Translations under genes and position numbers: made by a program
In this document: positions 7,101-10,897 of the stretch, piece after piece
Position numbering within the stretch: position 1 is the first letter of the stretch
Layout of the letters: every line of letters starts with the position of its first letter
The notes under the pieces: generated by a model
Told to the model about the DNA's origin: nothing
The model's input: only the letters and a program-made list of their open reading frames with translations
The model's database searches: none
Assembly (NCBI GenBank): GCA_013215905.1
Contig: JABSQI010000034.1
Span: 1 to 10,897, forward strand
Direction: 5' to 3'
From: Legionellales bacterium
GTDB lineage: Bacteria > Pseudomonadota > Gammaproteobacteria > PIVX01
DNA: 10,897 nt

Positions 7101-7577
7101 AAATCATTTAAAAGAGGAGAGAAAAACATTGATATTCGAGAAATGTTTGAAAAATGCGAGATTAATCTCAATACAACCGCCATTATACCTGAAACATATA
7201 TATACGACGTAAAAGAGCGCTTAGTAATATATAAAAGAATAGCTAATTGTCAAAATTATCGAGAATTAGATGACATACAAGTAGAGTTAATAAATAGATT
7301 TGGGTTGTTGCCAGATGAATTAAAAAATCTTTTTGAAATAAGCAAAATGAAATTAAATATAAATAGTTTAGGTATAAAAAAAATTGATATATCACAAAAT
7401 GGAGGACATTTAATATTCTCTGATAATCCAAACATTAACGAAGATAAAATTATTCAGTTAATTACTAAACACCCTAAAAATTATAAATTGGATACCCCTA
7501 ATAAACTTTTGATAAAAAAAGACTTACCAAATTTGTCCGATAAAATAACGATAATTCAGCAACTAATACAAAAATAA
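4152..7577 (+). CDS. mfd: Transcription-repair coupling factor Mfd
   Basis: Mfd is an ATP-dependent DNA translocase that removes RNA polymerase stalled at lesions and recruits UvrA for nucleotide excision repair. At 1141 residues it is essentially full length (E. coli Mfd is 1148). The N-terminal UvrB-like part carries LFPDRETLPYDQLSPH (69-84). The RNA-polymerase-interacting domain begins around DIGEYVVHIDYG (478-489). The helicase core shows Walker A GDVGFGKTEVA (628-638, K634), the DEEH box (729-732), motif III TATPIPRT (755-762), TGIDVP (873-878) and motif VI RGRVGR (900-905). The translocation region continues through RGSGEILGQEQSG (953-965), and the C-terminal domain is present. No motif is broken. 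It is the second gene after DUF2062, with a one-base start/stop overlap and no visible Shine-Dalgarno sequence, so it likely depends on the promoter at 3577-3604. Confidence 0.98.
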   Translation: MPINIPLTNHPTDYWKNLHNCSRGLYITNFFKEHQRPILAITSSVLDSINLVTTLKFFLDEKDYPKIMLFPDRETLPYDQLSPHKDITSERLSILSKITNTEKYILVISINTLMNLLPPKEFTSKYSFDMELGQILDLESFKLELSKSGYHCVNKVMEHGEYCIKGGILDLFPMGHKAPYRIELFDNTIETIREFNPETQISKNKIDFIKIMPAHEYQLDKFSIDIFKTKYKNEFITNPKDCGIYQSITNKLPAPGAEYYLPLFFERTSNLLDYLQENTIIIHTDNILESSKDFFEQIKERYNSLKIDKYRSLLKPSSAFLTQENLFSKINEYKNIQIQNDTISHDNALDFKCSTINNFNIDVHQDYPMQIVKDFITNSKYRTLIVADSLGRQEIILSLFASIELAPQITSNWQSFLESQGDICITTGKISHGCTLNEENINIITEYELFGYESHLPSRRSTQTIDSKYILKNLVELDIGEYVVHIDYGISIYRGLKTIATNNINAEFINLEFADNAMIYVPITALHLISRYGGANSENIALSKLGTKSWSKEKEKALRQIHDTAAELLNIYALRQKSKGLHFTINHQDYMKFCAKFGYEETIDQTKACQDVLDDMLSNKLMDRLICGDVGFGKTEVAMRAAYIAIKNNKQVAVLVPTTLLSEQHYKNFIDRFAGFDVAIESISRFKNAKEKQQILQNLKTGKINIIIGTHSLIQQNIDFFALGLLIIDEEHRFGVKQKEFIKSRKSNIDIISLTATPIPRTLNMSLNGIRDISIIATPPKSRLAIKTFTMQKSESIIREAILRELYRGGQVFYLHNNIQTMQSTYNFINKLVPEAKIKIAHGKMPEKELEQIMSDFYHTNFNVLLCTTIIETGIDVPTANTIIVDRSDKYGLAQLHQLRGRVGRSHHQAYAYFMLPDEKLITKDAKKRIEAITSLNDLGTGFNLASHDLDIRGSGEILGQEQSGSIQKIGLSLYSELLEQTVKSFKRGEKNIDIREMFEKCEINLNTTAIIPETYIYDVKERLVIYKRIANCQNYRELDDIQVELINRFGLLPDELKNLFEISKMKLNINSLGIKKIDISQNGGHLIFSDNPNINEDKIIQLITKHPKNYKLDTPNKLLIKKDLPNLSDKITIIQQLIQK

Positions 7578-7581
7578 TTTA

Positions 7582-7611
7582 GCTGATACTGAATCCTATA
7601 TCTATGTCAGC
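7582..7611. terminator. Weak hairpin between convergent mfd and autotransporter genes
   Basis: GCTGATA (7582-7588) pairs with TGTCAGC (7605-7611) through seven pairs, including one G-T wobble, around a 16-base loop. On the plus strand a T-rich stretch (ATCTTTTAATT) follows some bases later. It lies in the 66-bp gap between two converging genes, where a terminator is expected, but the long loop and displaced T tract make it weak. Confidence 0.3.
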
Positions 7612-7643
7612 ACTACAATATCTTTTAATTAAACCTATTAGAC

Positions 7644-9545
7644 TTAACCAATAGACAAATTACTGCTAAGTGAAATATAGCTATTGAATGTATTTTGATT
7701 ATTTTTAATAATGACATATCCAATAGAAAATTTCATATACTTTTTTCTAATTGGTATATAGGAAATACTAGTTTCAAATTTAAAAAATTCTTCATTTGAA
7801 CTAATATCAAAACTAGCTCTTGTGCCAGGAAGAGTAGAGAGGTTATAATCTATAGAAGTTATATCTCTATTTATAGTAAAAAATTTAGCAAGATTGATGT
7901 TAAGCAAATAGTTTGTTATTCCATATTGGAGTTGATATGATATTTTACTTCCGATTCCACATTGTGCAACACGATTTTTTTGTCGATGAATATCTAGATT
8001 AAGAGCTGTAATTTTACCACTAGATTCACTCTCAGTATATGGAGAGATTTTCATTTCATAGTTCTGAATTTCTATATAAGGAGAAATTTTAAATTTTTGT
8101 ATAGCAAAATTCATACCAGTTTGTATGGTTGTACTTACATACGTGCCAGTTGTTTTTCCTTGCATTAATATACTAGTTTGGTTTAGCTTGAAATTTCTTT
8201 CAATATTTCGAAAATTTTCTCTTCCAATCTGGAGTATGGTTGTTAAAAATACAGATTTATTTTGGAAACTAACAAAACTACTGAAAGTTTGGCCAATATT
8301 GCTAAAACTGCTATTCTCTTCTATTTTTCTTACTGACTGTTGATGCTGTGAAAACCCAATTCCAAATAATAAATTAGAATTTATAGTATATTTTACCCCT
8401 AAAGATATGTTTGAAGGAGTACTCTTATTTGTATTATTGTAAATTCTAGATGCTTTTTGATATCCTATCTGCCCAAAAACAAAGGCCTCAATTTTCAAGT
8501 TACTCTCAAAATTATTAACAGATTGTTGTAATATTCCTTGATTAATATTTCTAATAATATTAGATGTAGTAGTATACATAGAATTTACTGTCTTCAATGG
8601 TGATAAATAATTCTGCGATAAAGCTTGCCCTAGTATAATATGGACGTTATAACTTGGGTGAAAATTATCACTGTGAGTAAGATCGTTTTGGCTAGTAAAA
8701 CCAAATAAGGTATAATTATCGTAAATATTATTGAAAAGCTCCTCAGCATCTATTAATAATATTGGATAATTAGCTTCCAGAACTTCCTTTAATAATTCAT
8801 TATTATGTTTTTTACTTAATGCTTGAACTTCACTAGCACTAAGACCTGCTCCCGCTAAAGCTGCTAAAGCAGTAGAAGATTTACTAAAGTCAGGTAAATT
8901 AAATAAAACTATATTTTCAGCCCCAGCTGAATGCAGTAAATTAATGGAGTTAATACTTCTACTTACTACTAATTTGGGGTTTGTAATATTGTTAGCTCTA
9001 TTTGCTACATCAGCGATATAGTCATTTCCACCTGCCCAATAGAAGTAAAGAGCATTACTATCGAGACGCCTGGCAGATCTAAAAACTAGATTTTCTAATT
9101 CTTGATTTACCGCATCTATGTTATTTTTATTATTAGTAGGAGTTATTCCTAGTCGCAATTTGTTTGATATCTTGATATATTGATCGTCTGACAATAGTTT
9201 GTTATCTAAAAAAATTGTCATTATTTGGAATGGAACATTAGAAGTAGTATATCCTGATATTGCATAATTTGTTGGATTAACTGGGGCTATAGAAGGTGTT
9301 GAAACACCATCTGTAGCAGCATAATTTATTCCTCTTATATTTGAGTTTTTCCCGATATCTCTGGCAAATGAAACAGTCCAAGGAACAGGTAGAGAGAAAT
9401 TATTAATATTCCCCTGATCAGAAAGACTATCACCAAAAAAATAATTTTCTGAAAAATTTTGGTAAGGAATTCCATACGTACTAATAGATATAGTAAAGAC
9501 AGCAAATATTGTAATAGCCCTAAAAAATATAAATAAAGAACGCAT
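7644..9545 (-). CDS. GDSL lipase/esterase autotransporter (EstA-like)
   Basis: This 633-residue protein has three parts. Residues 1 to about 24 form a signal peptide. Residues of about 30-320 form a GDSL/SGNH esterase domain, and about 345-633 form an autotransporter beta-barrel of alternating polar/hydrophobic strands. Block I is FGDSLSDQGN with nucleophile S40, block III is AGGNDY (G172, N174), and block V is SDNFHP with D293 and H296, so the catalytic set is complete. EstA-like proteins stay anchored in the outer membrane with the esterase at the cell surface, acting on lipid or ester substrates. Oddly, the barrel ends in SSNLSIG and then stop, without the terminal Phe/Trp that usually completes the outer-membrane sorting signal. 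The ATG has no Shine-Dalgarno sequence. It lies 102 bp downstream of the permease gene on the same strand and converges with mfd. Specificity cannot be inferred. Confidence 0.92.
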   Translation of the reverse strand: MRSLFIFFRAITIFAVFTISISTYGIPYQNFSENYFFGDSLSDQGNINNFSLPVPWTVSFARDIGKNSNIRGINYAATDGVSTPSIAPVNPTNYAISGYTTSNVPFQIMTIFLDNKLLSDDQYIKISNKLRLGITPTNNKNNIDAVNQELENLVFRSARRLDSNALYFYWAGGNDYIADVANRANNITNPKLVVSRSINSINLLHSAGAENIVLFNLPDFSKSSTALAALAGAGLSASEVQALSKKHNNELLKEVLEANYPILLIDAEELFNNIYDNYTLFGFTSQNDLTHSDNFHPSYNVHIILGQALSQNYLSPLKTVNSMYTTTSNIIRNINQGILQQSVNNFESNLKIEAFVFGQIGYQKASRIYNNTNKSTPSNISLGVKYTINSNLLFGIGFSQHQQSVRKIEENSSFSNIGQTFSSFVSFQNKSVFLTTILQIGRENFRNIERNFKLNQTSILMQGKTTGTYVSTTIQTGMNFAIQKFKISPYIEIQNYEMKISPYTESESSGKITALNLDIHRQKNRVAQCGIGSKISYQLQYGITNYLLNINLAKFFTINRDITSIDYNLSTLPGTRASFDISSNEEFFKFETSISYIPIRKKYMKFSIGYVIIKNNQNTFNSYISLSSNLSIG

Positions 9546-9611
9546 AAATTATTTACAACATATTCAATATATTTATTGTGCCATATATTAAATCCAAACT
9601 CTAGAGTAAAA

Positions 9612-9629
9612 ATTAGTTCTATTGCTAAT
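9612..9629 (-). terminator. Weak hairpin after the permease gene
   Basis: On the minus strand ATTAG and CTAAT (5 bp, one G-C pair) flank an 8-base loop and are followed directly by TTTT, about 20 bases after the permease stop. The stem is too short to be a firm call. If real, it would separate permease transcription from the autotransporter gene. Confidence 0.25.
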
Positions 9630-9647
9630 GTGGTGTATTAAGAAATT

Positions 9648-10856
9648 TCAAATATCTGCATGTCTTGGATCAATAATATCTCTAACCTGATCAGCAAATA
9701 GATTTGCCGAAAGCACCAAAACCAGCATAAAACTAAAAGCAGAAAATATCGGCCACCATACTGCAGGTTCTCTTGCTAGTTCAAGTCGTGCGCTATTTAT
9801 CATATTTCCCCAGCTCATTGTAGTAGGAGAAACCCCTATCCCACCATAAGACAAGATGGCTTCAGCAAGAATTAACCCACTAAAATCTAATACTAATGTT
9901 ATTAATATTATATGCTGCAAATTCGGTAAGATATGCCTAAATATTATATTTGGTTTAGATACACCTAAACAAATAGCTGAATCAATAAATTCTAATTCTC
10001 TTATTTTTAAAGTCTCCGCACGAATTATCCTACAAAGAGATGTCCAGGCAGTACCACCTAAAATAAAGCATAATGAAAGAAGTCGTAGATCTGATCTTTC
10101 TATTAAATATACAAAAGAACTACTATTATTACTTATGAATACTTGTAATGACAATATTGCAGCTGCAATTAATAATACTCCAGGAATCGAACTAATAGTA
10201 GTATAAATATATTGAATTAAATCATCAACTTTACCTCCAAAAAAACCTGCTGAAATACCCATAACAACAGCAATTGGCAACATAATTATTAATGTGAAAA
10301 CTCCAATTAGGATGCTCGTTCTAATACTTTTAAGGCATTGATAAAAAATATCATGACCAATTTTATCAGTTCCGCAAATATGAAATACAAGAGATAATTC
10401 ATACAGAGTAATACATATTGTCGCAAAAAATAAAAATAGTCCAAATACAAAACGTACAAATCTATATTCATACCCAAGCAAGATGATCTTGTAATTTGCC
10501 AAATATTTAATCTTGGCAAATACCATGTATCCGAAGAAAGATAGCGCTATAATAAAAAATGATAGCATCAATGATTTCAAAAAAATATATATAGTAGTTT
10601 TTGTTATATCTGTACCTCTATCGTCTTTATATTTAGCAAATGGTTTAGTGTAGCTTTTTTCAAGATTCGTACCAATAGGATATAGACTGATATCTAGCAA
10701 GCTAACAATATTGTTATTATATTTCTTAATAGACGCACCATAAGTCTTAAAATGAATAGAGTCTAAAATACATATACTTAAATACATTAATAGTATACAC
10801 CCAGATGATATAGCTATTTTATTGACTTTTATTTTTTTTGAAAATATTTTAAACAT
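9648..10856 (-). CDS. ABC transporter permease, OppC/DppC peptide-importer type
   Basis: This is one of the two membrane subunits of a peptide/oligopeptide-type ABC importer in the inner membrane. The family entry motif is GTDKIGHDIFYQ (162-173), followed by SIRTSILIG. The cytoplasmic EAA-like loop that contacts the ATPase is at about 289-312, ending in RHILPN. The C-terminal ANLFADQVRDIIDPR (384-398) is typical. At 402 residues it is about 100 longer than ordinary OppC: residues 1-160 hold three hydrophobic stretches (about 14-32, 91-114 and 133-157) before the core, instead of the usual single one. I recall similarly long OppC-like permeases in Legionella/Coxiella-type gammaproteobacteria. 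Its partner permease, ATPases and binding protein should lie to the right of the window. The ATG overlaps the stop of a possible upstream frame (TAATG) and has no Shine-Dalgarno sequence. The substrate is uncertain. Confidence 0.9.
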   Translation of the reverse strand: MFKIFSKKIKVNKIAISSGCILLMYLSICILDSIHFKTYGASIKKYNNNIVSLLDISLYPIGTNLEKSYTKPFAKYKDDRGTDITKTTIYIFLKSLMLSFFIIALSFFGYMVFAKIKYLANYKIILLGYEYRFVRFVFGLFLFFATICITLYELSLVFHICGTDKIGHDIFYQCLKSIRTSILIGVFTLIIMLPIAVVMGISAGFFGGKVDDLIQYIYTTISSIPGVLLIAAAILSLQVFISNNSSSFVYLIERSDLRLLSLCFILGGTAWTSLCRIIRAETLKIRELEFIDSAICLGVSKPNIIFRHILPNLQHIILITLVLDFSGLILAEAILSYGGIGVSPTTMSWGNMINSARLELAREPAVWWPIFSAFSFMLVLVLSANLFADQVRDIIDPRHADI

Positions 10857-10897
10857 TATATTATTTTTAAATAGATAAACACATAAAAAACAAACAA
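10856..10897 (-). CDS. Possible 3' end of an upstream gene (partner permease?), partial
   Basis: On the minus strand one frame is open from the window edge for 13 codons (LFVFYVFIYLKII) and ends in a TAA whose last base is the A of the permease ATG. In oppBC-type operons the OppB-like gene directly precedes OppC, so its tail is expected here, and YVFI recalls the end of such proteins. The usual DPRI motif is not visible. Thirteen open codons are easily a coincidence. Confidence 0.25.
   Translation of the reverse strand: MFVFYVFIYLKII

Noticed and set aside
8125..8343. 72-codon plus-strand ORF inside the autotransporter gene
   Set aside because: It is antisense to barrel strands; the regular pattern of the real gene creates it.
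9856..10206. 116-codon plus-strand ORF inside the permease gene
   Set aside because: It is antisense to the conserved OppC core and has no domain of its own.
1..10897. CRISPR arrays, tRNA or rRNA genes
   Set aside because: I saw no regularly spaced direct repeats and no tRNA cloverleaf or rRNA-like sequence on either strand.

Overview
The window comes from a very AT-rich bacterial chromosome, most likely a host-associated or reduced-genome gammaproteobacterium. The evidence is a DUF2062 protein that looks gammaproteobacterial throughout, a full-length Mfd, a GDSL-lipase autotransporter of the EstA type, and an OppC-type permease with the extra N-terminal membrane segments I recall from Legionella/Coxiella-like relatives. 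A Francisella/Thiotrichales-like origin would fit, but I cannot fix the genus from sequence alone.

Left part (1-2613). The window opens inside a TnpB-type gene of an IS605/IS1341-like element. The frame is open from base 1 to the stop at 1239, and all three RuvC carboxylates are visible. The 3' end of the gene and the bases just after it fold into stems that look like a right-end guide RNA (omega/reRNA). The element seems to end near 1254-1256. Two unrecognised minus-strand genes follow: a small secreted protein and a membrane-anchored protein.

Middle (2614-3633). About 1 kb has no convincing gene. It is extremely AT-rich and holds several short perfect palindromes, plus one possible relic of a gene tail. 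It ends in a nested inverted repeat (3561-3616) that encloses a near-consensus promoter.

Right part (3634-10897). That promoter should drive a two-gene unit: a DUF2062 membrane protein and mfd, joined by a TAATG stop/start overlap. mfd faces a minus-strand block of a GDSL lipase/autotransporter and, upstream of it, an OppC/DppC-like peptide-transporter permease. The permease start overlaps a possible upstream gene that runs off the window.

The genes form no single pathway. mfd is housekeeping (transcription-coupled repair), the permease is nutrient import, and the autotransporter is a surface esterase. The tnpB element and the two orphan genes are the accessory part. The observations I rate highest are the intact TnpB with its 3' RNA fold, the nested inverted repeat over the DUF2062-mfd promoter, and the missing terminal aromatic residue of the autotransporter barrel.
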